From assembly GCF_000336635.1 (NCBI RefSeq), contig NZ_AOLY01000040.1, positions 25,543-89,542 of the forward strand: a DNA stretch of 64,000 nt. Direction: 5' to 3'. Positions within the stretch are counted from its first letter, which is position 1; each line of letters starts with the position of its first letter. Under the pieces are notes generated by a model. The model had not been told where the DNA came from and did not search any database. It saw only the letters and a program-made list of their open reading frames with translations. The position numbers were made by a program, and so were the translations under genes. This document shows, in pieces, positions 8,565 through 16,858 of the stretch. This DNA comes from Haloarcula japonica DSM 6131 (GTDB lineage: Archaea; Halobacteriota; Halobacteria; Halobacteriales; Haloarculaceae).

Positions 8565-9478
8565 TGAGCTACGAGAACTGGAGCGCACGCGGTCGGACGC
8601 CGGGCGAGTCTGAGGCGGAGGTCCGCGACGCACTCGACGCCTCACGGGTCCGAACCCGGCAGGACGCCGCAATTGCGCTGGTCGATGCGGCGGAGTCCGG
8701 CCTCGACAGGGAGACCATCGACGCGCTGGGCGAGTGCGCACTGGACGACGACGACCCCGAGGTGCGGCAGTTCGCTATAGAAGCGCTTGGGGTCGCCGGG
8801 GCCGCGCCGGCCGTCGTCCGGCAGGCCCTCGACGACCCGGAGCCGTGGGTCCGAGCCGAAGCCGTCGTCGCCCTCTCGCGGGTCGGCGGCGACGCTAACC
8901 AGTTGGAGGGGGCGCTTGACGACGACAGCGGCTGGGTCCGACGGAACGCCGTCATCGCGATGGGCAAGCGCGGCGACGCAGACCAGTCGCTGCTGGTCGA
9001 CTGCATCAAGACCGACCCCCATCCAGCGGTCCGTGAGTACGCAGCCCAGTTCCTCGGCGGCGTCGCCGAGGACGTGTCGGAGGCCGAGCGAATCCTGGCC
9101 GCGATGTTGGCCCGGGAGCCGAACGCCTTCGCCCGGGCGAAAGCCGCCGAGAGCCTCGGCGAACTCGCGACCGACCGGGCCGAGCAGGCGCTCGAAGCCC
9201 ACGGCGTGACCGACCAGAGCGAGGACGTTGCCCGCGCGGCCAAGCAGGCGCTCGCGGGTGCCCGCGGGACTGATCCCGAGGAGCTAGATGTCGAAATCGG
9301 GCCGCCGTCTGCTCCCGGTAGCGGGCCGGACACACCTGCAGAGCAGTCCGTCGACGGGTACGATCCTGCCGGCTCCTTTGGCTCGGCCCGATCCGGGAGC
9401 GGGTCGCCGGCCCCCGGCGGCGCGCCCGGGTTCGAGCCCCGACGCGATCTGAACACCGACCCGGAGGACAGGACCTGA
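8564..9478 (+). CDS. HEAT-repeat protein in the molybdoenzyme operon
   Basis: This 304-residue protein shows at least five tandem helical repeats between residues 20 and 225. Each has a core like DDPEVRQFAIEALG, DPEPWVRAEAVVALS or DSGWVRRNAVIAMG. These are HEAT/PBS-lyase-type repeats, which form curved scaffolds for protein contacts. The last 75 residues are Gly/Pro/Ser-rich and probably disordered. There is no signal peptide, so it should be cytoplasmic. The start overlaps the gamma-subunit stop and the next gene begins two bases after it ends, so it is translated with the enzyme. A role in assembly or Fe-S/Mo-cofactor maturation is inferred from position only. Confidence 0.75.
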   Translation: MSYENWSARGRTPGESEAEVRDALDASRVRTRQDAAIALVDAAESGLDRETIDALGECALDDDDPEVRQFAIEALGVAGAAPAVVRQALDDPEPWVRAEAVVALSRVGGDANQLEGALDDDSGWVRRNAVIAMGKRGDADQSLLVDCIKTDPHPAVREYAAQFLGGVAEDVSEAERILAAMLAREPNAFARAKAAESLGELATDRAEQALEAHGVTDQSEDVARAAKQALAGARGTDPEELDVEIGPPSAPGSGPDTPAEQSVDGYDPAGSFGSARSGSGSPAPGGAPGFEPRRDLNTDPEDRT

Positions 9479-9480
9479 CG

Positions 9481-10092
9481 ATGCCATACGAACTCGACTC
9501 GGCCGGAACGACAGCGGAACAGGGCGAAGACAAGTCAGAAAGCGACGATGGCGGCGGTCTCGAGTCATCGCTGGGCATGACGATTCCAGACGACCACGTC
9601 GGCGCGTTCGTCGCCGAAGCGCTGGAAGACCCTGAACGAGCGACGACTTGGGATGACGTCGTCGACACGATGGTCGCGCCAGCCGCACGGGACGCCTGGG
9701 CGGAGCTGAGCCCGGTCGAGCAGGCCACGGAAGTGCTCTCGAAGGCAGCCGAGTTCGACCAGCGGGCCATCGAACACTTCGAGGCCGTCCCGCTGGACGG
9801 GGACCGCAGCGAGGCAGAGACGGACATCGACGAGGGCCTGCGGTGTCGACGCAACGCCGACACGTTCCGGGACGGCGTCGCCGCCGCCTACGGCGACGGG
9901 CGGCTCGACGACGAGGGCCTCGTCGACGCACTGGAGGCCGCGGAGTTCGACACCGAGGTTATCGCCGAGCGCGAGGACCTAATAGAGCGTATCGACAGCG
10001 TGTTCGAAATCGACTACCGTCCCTACGGCGGGACGCTGATGGATGATGACGACGGCCCCGAGCCGGATACCGAACACGGGGAGACGTGGTAA
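9481..10092 (+). CDS. Unknown acidic protein of the molybdoenzyme operon
   Basis: This 203-residue, strongly acidic and mostly helical protein has no membrane helix, signal peptide or cysteine cluster. I do not recognise a domain. One stretch around residues 60-105 (DAWAELSPVEQATEVLSKAAEF) looks like a helical pair. It sits between the HEAT-repeat gene and the Mrp ATPase gene, with a two-base gap on one side and one base on the other, so it is certainly part of the operon. A structural or assembly role with its neighbours is likely but unproven. Confidence 0.65.
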   Translation: MPYELDSAGTTAEQGEDKSESDDGGGLESSLGMTIPDDHVGAFVAEALEDPERATTWDDVVDTMVAPAARDAWAELSPVEQATEVLSKAAEFDQRAIEHFEAVPLDGDRSEAETDIDEGLRCRRNADTFRDGVAAAYGDGRLDDEGLVDALEAAEFDTEVIAEREDLIERIDSVFEIDYRPYGGTLMDDDDGPEPDTEHGETW

Positions 10093-10093
10093 T

Positions 10094-11341
10094 ATGTCCG
10101 GGAAAGAAAACGAACCCTCGGAAGACGCGATCAGGGACGAACTTCGAACTGTGGCCGCCCCCGACGGCGACGAGAACGTGGTCGCCGCGGGGTTGGTGTC
10201 GTCCGTGACCGTCACCGATGGGACCGTCACCGTCGACCCGACACTGTCCGGTATGGAGCCCGCCACAGCAGACACGCTCGCCGACCGGATGCGGACAGCG
10301 GTGCTAGAGTGTGGCGGTGTCGAGGAGGTCCGCGTAGAAACGGACGTTGCGGAGCCGGACCACGGTACCGTCGTGCCCGGCGTGGACCGCATCGTCGCCG
10401 TCGCCAGCGCGAAAGGCGGCGTCGGCAAGACCACCGTGGCGACCCAGTTGGCGCGTGGACTGGCCGCCTCCGGCGAGCGGGTCGGCCTGTTCGATGCCGA
10501 CGTGTACGGCCCAAATACGCCGGAGCTACTCGACATCGAGGGACCGCTCGGCTCGACCGACGACGGCCGTGCCGAGCCGGTCGAGGTCGACAGCCTGCAA
10601 GTCGTCAGCGTCGGCTTGATCGCCAACGACGAACCGATGGCCTGGCGCGGTGCGATGGCCCACGAAGCAGTCGAGGGACTGCTGACCGACGCCGCCTGGG
10701 ACGTCGACACTCTGGTGCTTGACCTGCCGCCGGGGACCGGCGACATCGTGCTGACGACGCTGCAGTCGTTCCCCGTCGACGGCGCGGTGTTCGTGACGAC
10801 GCCGTTCCCGACTGCCGCCGGCGATACGGAGCGCTCGACAGCACTGTTCCGCGAGGAGGGCGTCCCGGTACTCGGGGCCGTTGTCAACATGGCCGGGTTC
10901 ACCTGTCCCACCTGTGGCGACGACCACGCGCCGTTCGGCAGCGACCCCGACCTCAGTGCGGACGTACTCGCGGAGCTCCCTATCGACAAATCGCTTCGCT
11001 CGACCGAGGGTGAGGTACCCGCGGCCTTCCGGGACCTCGGCGACGATGTACGCGAAGCCCTTGCGGACCGGACAACGGTGACGGTTCCCGAGACTGCGCT
11101 CGACCTCCGTGGCGTCCCCGACCGGGCGCGTATCGAACAGGTTCGCGCGGAGTTCGGCGCGCTCGCTCCCGGTGAGTCGCTCCATCTCGTAACTGACACC
11201 CGTCCGGGCGACGTCAGCGGAGCTCTCGAAGATCTGGCCTCGGCACCGCCACGGGTGGCCGTTGAACAGAAGGGGTCTAGCGTGTGGGCGCTACAGATAT
11301 CCAAGACCGCCTCTGACCCAGCCGAAGACGTGACCTGCTAA
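10094..11341 (+). CDS. Mrp/ApbC/NBP35-family ATPase with N-terminal MIP18-like domain
   Basis: This 415-residue protein is started at the ATG one base after the upstream stop; a longer in-frame start lies inside the previous gene. Residues 8-85 form a MIP18/DUF59-like domain. The deviant Walker A KGGVGKTT lies at 107-114, typical of the MinD/Mrp family. C271 and C274 (CPTC) match the CxxC that bridges an Fe-S cluster in Mrp/ApbC scaffold proteins. Such proteins carry Fe-S clusters to target enzymes. As the last gene of a molybdenum-enzyme operon that needs five clusters, it is a plausible dedicated maturation factor. A C-terminal extension of about 110 residues follows the ATPase core. The family call is strong and the target is inferred. 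Confidence 0.85.
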   Translation: MSGKENEPSEDAIRDELRTVAAPDGDENVVAAGLVSSVTVTDGTVTVDPTLSGMEPATADTLADRMRTAVLECGGVEEVRVETDVAEPDHGTVVPGVDRIVAVASAKGGVGKTTVATQLARGLAASGERVGLFDADVYGPNTPELLDIEGPLGSTDDGRAEPVEVDSLQVVSVGLIANDEPMAWRGAMAHEAVEGLLTDAAWDVDTLVLDLPPGTGDIVLTTLQSFPVDGAVFVTTPFPTAAGDTERSTALFREEGVPVLGAVVNMAGFTCPTCGDDHAPFGSDPDLSADVLAELPIDKSLRSTEGEVPAAFRDLGDDVREALADRTTVTVPETALDLRGVPDRARIEQVRAEFGALAPGESLHLVTDTRPGDVSGALEDLASAPPRVAVEQKGSSVWALQISKTASDPAEDVTC

Positions 11342-11484
11342 CCGACGGTTGAACGCCCGGGTTACCAGACGTTCCCGGTTCGCTTTTCCCTATCAGCTAA
11401 GTGGTGTGGCCGGTTCGAGATGAGAGATGACTCTCCGCACCGACGAGAGGGGGTGCTTCTCTACCGGCGCTCGACTGACGCGTC

Positions 11485-11540
11485 GGTGTTGCAAAACACC
11501 GAAGTTATTTATATTTATTTCGCAAATATGCAACACAGTG
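11485..11540 (+). promoter_or_regulatory. Promoter with nested dyads before the wHTH/nucleotidyltransferase pair
   Basis: A TATA-like tract (TTTATATTTA, 11508-11517) lies about 26 bases before a GTG at 11538, which fits a leaderless start. It is flanked by a 7-bp inverted repeat, TGTTGCA (11487-11493) and TGCAACA (11529-11535). The left arm overlaps a second dyad, GGTGTT/AACACC (11485-11500). This arrangement looks like an operator for autoregulation by the downstream HTH protein. Confidence 0.6.
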
Positions 11541-12458
11541 TACACTGAGGCAGAGCTTCGGGCGCTGGAAGCCCTGCAAGGAGAGTCGACAGTTTCGGGA
11601 CTCGCCGAGGAACTGGACCGGAGTCGCAGTTACGTGTCCGAACTCGTTACCCGGATGGAATCGAAGGGGTTGGTTCACACCAGCCGTGAGGGAAAGCAGA
11701 AACGGATTAATCGATCAGACGCCCGAGCCATCGAACTGTTCGACAGTTTCGTCCAACAGTACACCCATATCCCGTTTCCCGAATTGCTCGGCGGTGCAAC
11801 GCTACGTATTCTGTACTACCTACAGTCACCGGCAAGTGCCACCCAACTCGCGGAGCAAGTCGGCGTTCATCGGAGCACGGTACACCGGTCGTTGTCCCCG
11901 CTGGAGAACCGCGGGATGATATACAAGTCAGATGGGAAGTACACGCTCAACGATGACTTCAAGGAGCTATCTACCGTGGCCCGTGAGTTTGCGCACTTGC
12001 GGCACAGACACCGCATCGAAGACCACACAGAGTCGTTCACAATCCTCTGGGAATCGCTGGACGACTGTCTCGTCCAGACCCGCGCCGAGATCAAGGCGGA
12101 TGCGTTCCTCCTAACGGGGCCGGAATTGTTCCAAGCGTACGATCTCCCGTTGATGGCTCGTCAGCGTCGGTACTACCTGTATTCGGAGACAGTTGAAGAG
12201 GTATCGCCGGCGGAGCTGTGTTGTCATATGCTCGTGGTCGATGACGGAACGCGCTCGCAGTCCTACTGCCTCCTCTTGCTCAGCGAGGCGGCAATCGACC
12301 GCGACGAGGTGCTCCAAGCCGCACAAAAGTACGAGGTCGACGAACAGGTGTCGAACCTCCTCGAATACCTCGATACCGAGGGAGAGAGCCGGTCGGGACG
12401 CCTCCCGCGGTGGGAGGAGTTCCGTGACCTCGCCGACGAGTACGGGGTGGCAGTATGA
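11538..12458 (+). CDS. Transcriptional regulator with two winged-helix domains
   Basis: The 306-residue form starts at GTG 11538, chosen because a TATA element lies 26 bases upstream and because residues before it translate promoter DNA. A longer frame reaches 11427. An N-terminal MarR-like wHTH (TVSGLAEELDRSRSYVSELV) is followed by a second HTH (SATQLAEQVGVHRSTVHRSL) at about residues 100-130, then an alpha/beta domain of about 150 residues that I do not recognise. Its stop overlaps the start of the nucleotidyltransferase gene, so the two are translationally coupled. It probably represses its own promoter through the dyads at 11485-11535. The pair resembles AbiE-type antitoxin/toxin systems in layout, though this protein is not a clear AbiEi. 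Confidence 0.72.
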   Translation: MYTEAELRALEALQGESTVSGLAEELDRSRSYVSELVTRMESKGLVHTSREGKQKRINRSDARAIELFDSFVQQYTHIPFPELLGGATLRILYYLQSPASATQLAEQVGVHRSTVHRSLSPLENRGMIYKSDGKYTLNDDFKELSTVAREFAHLRHRHRIEDHTESFTILWESLDDCLVQTRAEIKADAFLLTGPELFQAYDLPLMARQRRYYLYSETVEEVSPAELCCHMLVVDDGTRSQSYCLLLLSEAAIDRDEVLQAAQKYEVDEQVSNLLEYLDTEGESRSGRLPRWEEFRDLADEYGVAV

Positions 12459-13267
12459 GGCGGCGGTTCGACAGCGAGTACATCGAGTCTGAACTGCGAC
12501 GGGTCGGCAGGCAACTCGAAACTGAACTGACTGTCTATCTGATCGGCGGCGGTGCGATGGCGTTCCGCGGTCTCAAGAACACCACCAAGGACATCGACCT
12601 CATCGTTAGCTCCGGCGACGAGCTTCGAGTGCTACAGGCAGCCTTGCTGGCAAACGGGTATGATATCGTCAAAGAGCCCGGAGAGGAGTACGACGACCTC
12701 GGAGCGCAGCGGATCCTCGAGAACGACGACGGGTGTCGTATCGACATTTTCAACCAACAGGTGATCGACAAGCTCGTCCTTTCGGAGGGGATGCGCCGGC
12801 GGAGCGAAGCCTATCTCGACGCCGGGAGGCTGTCGGTCGCGCTGGTCAGTTCCGAGGACATCTTCCTGTTCAAGTCGGTCGCCGGGCGCACGGACGACAT
12901 CGAGGACATGTTTTCGCTCGTGCAGACCGAACTCGATTTCGACGTTATCGAGGACGAGCTTGAGCTGCAAAGCGACTTGCTGGGACAGGAGCTATTCGTC
13001 ACCCATGCGAACGAGGCATTACTGAAACTGGAAGAGCAGCACAACATCTCGACGCCGTTGGCCGAGCGAATCTCCGAAATCACCGAACGCGTGTACCGAG
13101 AACTCGAAGTGTTGCAGGCCTTCGACGAGTCGATCTCCCGGGCAGAGTTGAAAGCCGCGGTCGACCTTTCTCCCGAGGACGTAGACGAGGCTCTCGAACA
13201 TCTCGTAGCGAAGGATGTCATCGCGGTCGAAGACGACGAGATAGGCCGGAAGTCGACCACCCTCTAA
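12455..13267 (+). CDS. Nucleotidyltransferase (DUF6036/AbiEii-like), possible toxin
   Basis: This 270-residue protein has the minimal nucleotidyltransferase signature YLIGGGAMAFRG followed by KDIDLIV (residues 28-50): a GG motif and a DxD metal-binding pair. A third acidic residue is likely in RIDIF near residue 88. This fits the DUF6036/AbiEii group, some members of which inactivate tRNA or other targets as toxins. The last 100 residues are helical and look like a winged-helix tail. The four-base overlap with the upstream HTH gene makes it the second gene of a two-gene unit. A toxin role is inferred from this layout; a housekeeping nucleotidyltransferase is the alternative. Confidence 0.68.
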   Translation: MRRRFDSEYIESELRRVGRQLETELTVYLIGGGAMAFRGLKNTTKDIDLIVSSGDELRVLQAALLANGYDIVKEPGEEYDDLGAQRILENDDGCRIDIFNQQVIDKLVLSEGMRRRSEAYLDAGRLSVALVSSEDIFLFKSVAGRTDDIEDMFSLVQTELDFDVIEDELELQSDLLGQELFVTHANEALLKLEEQHNISTPLAERISEITERVYRELEVLQAFDESISRAELKAAVDLSPEDVDEALEHLVAKDVIAVEDDEIGRKSTTL

Positions 13268-13453
13268 CAGGGCCATCACCCTCGACGAGTGCGGCGCTGA
13301 ACGAGTGGGCGTTTAGCAGCCCTCTGGTGTTCTGATGGCTCCAAAAGAGTGGCATGTATCTGAGACACCATCTCGGCATCAGGTCTATAGTCAGAAACGA
13401 AGGAACGCTTCCACCGTAGAAACGATCCCTCTGCAGGAAGACGGATTTCGTGA

Positions 13454-13711
13454 GGACGACCGCTGATCGGACTCAAACTCCTTCCGTTCGTCGACACGCC
13501 GGGGATCACCTACAACTATCGCGTGGCGTTCGAGGACGGCACCGGCGGCGTGATATGCGAGGAAACCCTCCCCGTCTTCGTCGATGCTGCGCAAGAGGAC
13601 GCCCAGCAGGCGCTTGGTGAACGTGTCGTCGAGGGCGACTCGGTGGCAGCAAAGCCCGACGTCGAGAGCAGATCATCTCCCTTGCGCCAGAGGTTGAGAA
13701 CTACTGCTTGA
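13454..13711 (+). pseudogene. Open coding fragment of unknown origin
   Basis: A frame of about 85 codons without a good start reads through segments such as TYNYRVAFEDGTGG and AAQEDAQQALGERVVEG, which have normal haloarchaeal composition. A GTG at 13523 could start it, but the coding character extends upstream to a stop at 13451-13453. A separate 43-codon frame (13335-13466) overlaps its beginning in another phase. It is probably the remains of a small viral or plasmid gene. I do not recognise it. Confidence 0.35.
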
Positions 13712-13827
13712 CTCTTCCACTCTGAATTGAGTTGGTACTGTAGCCAGAGTAGCCGAGATATCTATCGGCTAACGAGATTGTCTCGGCAAAAGTGAAGTGG
13801 GCCGAAACTCTTGGTGAGTAGTATTCG

Positions 13828-14462
13828 ATGAACGATACGCTTCTAACTGGTCCCCAACATTCAGGTTTGGAACAAGCTGCTTTTGAACGGGCGGACCAGA
13901 TGGTTGCTGACCTTCTTGGCTCCGTCCTGTATATAACACGGAATGGCGCTCGTAGAAGTGAAGTTGCGGACAATTGGGCCACGACACACGACCCGCTCTG
14001 TCTTCGCACCGAGACGCTCGATGCAGTCGTTCGTGAGTGATACGAGTCCCTCCACGATCCGGTCCAACCCCCCACCGGGCAGCTGAACCGCCGGTTGACA
14101 GAGTACACGCTCGACAGAACGACAGCCGAGACGACAGGGACTCTCGCCGGCGAACCCACCTCAGCCGCCCTCGCGGATTCGTTCAGTAGTCGCTTCTCGC
14201 TGACGAACTCCTCTGTCGAGCAAGCCGAGAGGGGCAGGCGCGTGGACATCTCGGAAGCCTCGACTGCCGGATTGGCCGAACACTATCGACCCCAGATGCT
14301 CGCCTACGCGTAGCGCTCCTCCAGCACGACCGGAACCGCAGTATCTGTGCGTCTCTTCGGTTCACTGATGCCGGTGTGGAAGAGCGATTCGACTGGGACT
14401 CAACCGAATACTCCCAGATAGAATCCGAGCTCAATTCCATGATTGAATTGGTTTCTGAATGA
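13828..14462 (+). pseudogene. Degraded, internally deleted UvrD/RecB-type helicase remnant
   Basis: Three pieces read as one protein. Codons from the ATG at 13828 run to a TGA (14038-14040), continue in the same frame to a TAG (14311-14313), then resume in the +3 frame from 14310 to a TGA at 14460. The first part (VLYITRNGARRSEV, LRTETLDAVV) resembles the N terminus of haloarchaeal UvrD/PcrA-like helicases. The last part (EHYRPQMLAYAVALLQHDRN, then LRFTDAGVEERFDW) resembles their C-terminal RecB-like nuclease end. The whole is about 210 codons, against over 600 for such helicases, so the motor core is missing. One internal stop and one frameshift make it inactive. The helicase assignment is from memory of family motifs and is moderately secure. 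Confidence 0.5.
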
Positions 14463-15232
14463 GACTAACCAAGAAGAGAAGTGCCGCTCCCGACACAGCC
14501 AGGCGAGGTGGTCATTTTGGAGAGAGCGCCGAAATTTCCTCCAAAGGAGTGTCGTAATTACGACGCGTCGCTGACAGTCGACTGGATATACCCCTTCCGA
14601 GAGCGTGTTCGTGGCCGTGCAGCAATCACGGAACCGGCAGACTGCAAGTAGATATCACAACTGTTTTTGTTACCAACTGTTTACCGTTAGGTGGGTTCTG
14701 GTCCTCGCTCCATTTCCCCCTTGAATCCGATTCAGATCATCGATTGGCCCGAGTCCAGAACCTGTCGTCGTGGATGACGACTACGAATGGTGCGTTGCAC
14801 GCCACTCCCCCCGGCTGCCCACCATTCTTTTCCTGACCTGAAGTGAGACGACCCTCGTGACACGTCTCCGGAAGTTCGTCCGCCGTCACTGCCGTGTCTC
14901 TCCAGTAGCGGGGCGGCTACAGGTCGTTTCGAGTATGGCGTGGCTCTTGTGTAAGACATCGTAGTTTCACGTATACACATTAGTGCGAGAATCACGATTA
15001 GACAGTATATCCTTTTCGCCATCCGAGTCGCACTAACGGCCCCGCTACCTTCCTTGCAGAATGATGTACCTCACGACACTGTATCCGTCGATAGGATGTC
15101 TCACAATACGGAGAAGGGGGAAACCAGGTTGGCAGACACTGGCGTTGGCCCCACTGGCTATATACACCCCATACACATAAGGTTTTTGACAGTTATCATA
15201 CAATATTATGTATCCAAATAAACGGATAATAA
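14463..15232. other. Gene-poor region between helicase debris and transporter genes
   Basis: About 770 bases without a supported gene. An open frame on the minus strand (14732-15022) has one hydrophobic start segment but an Arg/Ser-rich, low-quality remainder and is not accepted. The last 100 bases are AT-rich. Together with the pseudogenes to the left and the truncated permease to the right, this looks like an old recombination zone. I see no terminal repeats or transposase. Confidence 0.4.
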
Positions 15233-15260
15233 TAGGCGATACGGGCTGGCTGCTCGCCTA
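15233..15260 (-). terminator. Hairpin at the end of the truncated permease
   Basis: TAGGCGA (15233-15239) and TCGCCTA (15254-15260) form a 7-bp stem with a 14-base loop, overlapping the permease stop codon. Downstream on the minus strand is a T-rich tract. It is a plausible transcription terminator for the minus-strand operon. Confidence 0.4.
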
Positions 15261-15750
15261 CATTACTTTCTTGCGCAGATAGGCAGAGATGGCTTCACTG
15301 ATGAGCACAAGGCCCAGAATAGAGATGAGTATCGTCAGGACTGCTTCCCAGTTGAAGTAATTAATCTCTGTTTGTAGCGGGACACCGATCCCACCTGCAC
15401 CGACGAACCCGATGATCGTCGACGCTCTGACGTTGATATCCCATCGAAGCGTCGCGACGCTGATGAACGCCGGCTTGATCTGTGGAACGATGCTGTAGAT
15501 GAGTACATCAACAGGTGATGCCCCAGCTGCCGTGATCGCTTCGACAGACCCGCGGTCGATCTCCTCGATGGCTTCCGCAATTAGCTTTGCAGTGAACCCG
15601 ATCGACCTGATCGAAATCGCCAGCACGCCATCGAGAGCCCCAGGGCCGAAGATAACCACAAAGATCAGCGCCCAGATGATGACGTTAACTGAACGGGTGA
15701 ACGAGATGATGAACTTACCCAGCAGGTACGCCAGAACGTTCAGACGATTC
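15258..15750 (-). pseudogene. phnE: 5'-truncated phosphonate-type ABC permease (PhnE-like)
   Basis: About 160 codons encode the C-terminal half of a PhnE-like permease. They contain the segment IIWALIFVVIFGPGALDG, the cytoplasmic loop GSVEAITAAGASPVDVLIYS (an EAA-type coupling loop), and RASTIIGFVGAGGIG, which is typical of phosphonate permeases. A full PhnE has about 260 residues. The N-terminal helices are missing, and the frame runs at its 5' side into the 3' end of the Ugp-type ATPase gene, in a different phase. No PhnC or PhnD gene is present. It is most likely a fragment left by the recombination that brought the ugp-like operon here. Confidence 0.7.
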
Positions 15751-16848
15751 CGCCGCCGCTGCGTGATAGATGGCTTCGCCCGTCTGTGGATCGAACAGGT
15801 GGAGCCGCTCGGTCTCAACTGTCAGCGCAACTCGGTCGCCCGGCTCGACAGCCGTTCGGGGTTCGGCATGTAGTTTGAACTCCTGATCGCCGGTCCGACA
15901 CTCCAGTAAGAGGCTATCACCGAGCGGTTCGGTGACGGTTACCTCAGCGGCGAAGGAACTTCGGTCGGCCGAATCAGCTACCGAAAGGCTCTCCGGCCGA
16001 ACGCCTAACAGCGCCTTCGCTCCGGCGGCTGTTTCCAAGCCGTCGCCCTCGGGTAACGGGATGCGAAACGTCGGCCCAACGGCCTCGTATTCAGTCCCAT
16101 CACGGGAGATATCTACGGAGAGCATGTTCATCGCGGGGTCGCCGATGAACTCCGCGACGAACCGAGTCTCGGGGTAGTCGTACAGTCGCTGTGGACTGTC
16201 GACCTGCTGGATGCGGCCGTCGTTCATCACGACCACCCGGTCACCGAGAGTCAGCGCCTCTGTCTGGTCGTGTGTCACGTAGATTGTCGTAGTGCCGAAT
16301 TCGCTGTGGAGTTTCGCCAGTTCGGCCCGCATCTTGATCCGGAGTTTGGCATCGAGGTTCGACAGCGGTTCGTCCATGAGGAACACCTCCGGGTCCCGGA
16401 CTAATGCGCGGCCGAGGGCGACTCGCTGTCGTTCACCGCCGGATAGCTCGCCGGGCTTTCGGTCGAGCAGGTCGTCGATGTCGAGCACCGCTGTGGCTTC
16501 CTCCACCTGGCGGTCGATTTCCTCGTCACTGAAGTCGCCGGCTGACTTCATGCCGAACGTGATGTTCCGGCGCGCGGTCATGTGGGGGTACAGCGCGTAG
16601 TTCTGGAACACCATGGCGACATCGCGGTCTTTCGGTTCAACGCCGGTGACGTCCTGATTGCCCATCTGAATCGTGCCGTCAGTGGCCTGCTCCAGCCCAG
16701 CGATCAGCCGAAGCGTGGTGCTTTTGCCACACCCACTGGGTCCGACGACAGTCACGAACGCCCCGTCCGGGATCTGGAGGTCGATGTTTTTCACGGCGAC
16801 GACACCATCGAATTCCTTTCGTACGTTCTGTAAGGTTACATCAGTCAT
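15715..16848 (-). CDS. ugpC: ABC transporter ATPase, UgpC/MalK type
   Basis: This 377-residue ATPase has Walker A GPSGCGKST (about 36-44), Q-loop, signature LSGGERQR, Walker B VFLMDEPLSNLD and the H-loop THDQ. A C-terminal TOBE/OB regulatory domain (about 240-360) is typical of MalK/UgpC importers and binds regulators in that family. It energises uptake by the UgpA/UgpE-like permeases encoded just upstream (10-base gap). The last 15 or so codons overlap the phnE remnant in another phase, so the natural C terminus may have been replaced at the junction. The importer class is certain. The substrate (glycerol-3-phosphate, its diesters or a sugar) is inferred from the operon. Confidence 0.85.
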   Translation of the reverse strand: MTDVTLQNVRKEFDGVVAVKNIDLQIPDGAFVTVVGPSGCGKSTTLRLIAGLEQATDGTIQMGNQDVTGVEPKDRDVAMVFQNYALYPHMTARRNITFGMKSAGDFSDEEIDRQVEEATAVLDIDDLLDRKPGELSGGERQRVALGRALVRDPEVFLMDEPLSNLDAKLRIKMRAELAKLHSEFGTTTIYVTHDQTEALTLGDRVVVMNDGRIQQVDSPQRLYDYPETRFVAEFIGDPAMNMLSVDISRDGTEYEAVGPTFRIPLPEGDGLETAAGAKALLGVRPESLSVADSADRSSFAAEVTVTEPLGDSLLLECRTGDQEFKLHAEPRTAVEPGDRVALTVETERLHLFDPQTGEAIYHAAAAESSERSGVPAG

Positions 16849-16858
16849 TGGTATCCAC

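Noticed and set aside
9979..11304. Minus-strand open frame of 441 codons opposite the Mrp gene
   Set aside because: Ser/Thr/Arg-rich product with no motif, fully explained by the Mrp gene on the plus strand.
14732..15022. Minus-strand open frame of 96 codons starting with a hydrophobic segment
   Set aside because: Only the first 15 residues look protein-like; the rest is Arg/Ser/Gly-rich and unlike its neighbours.
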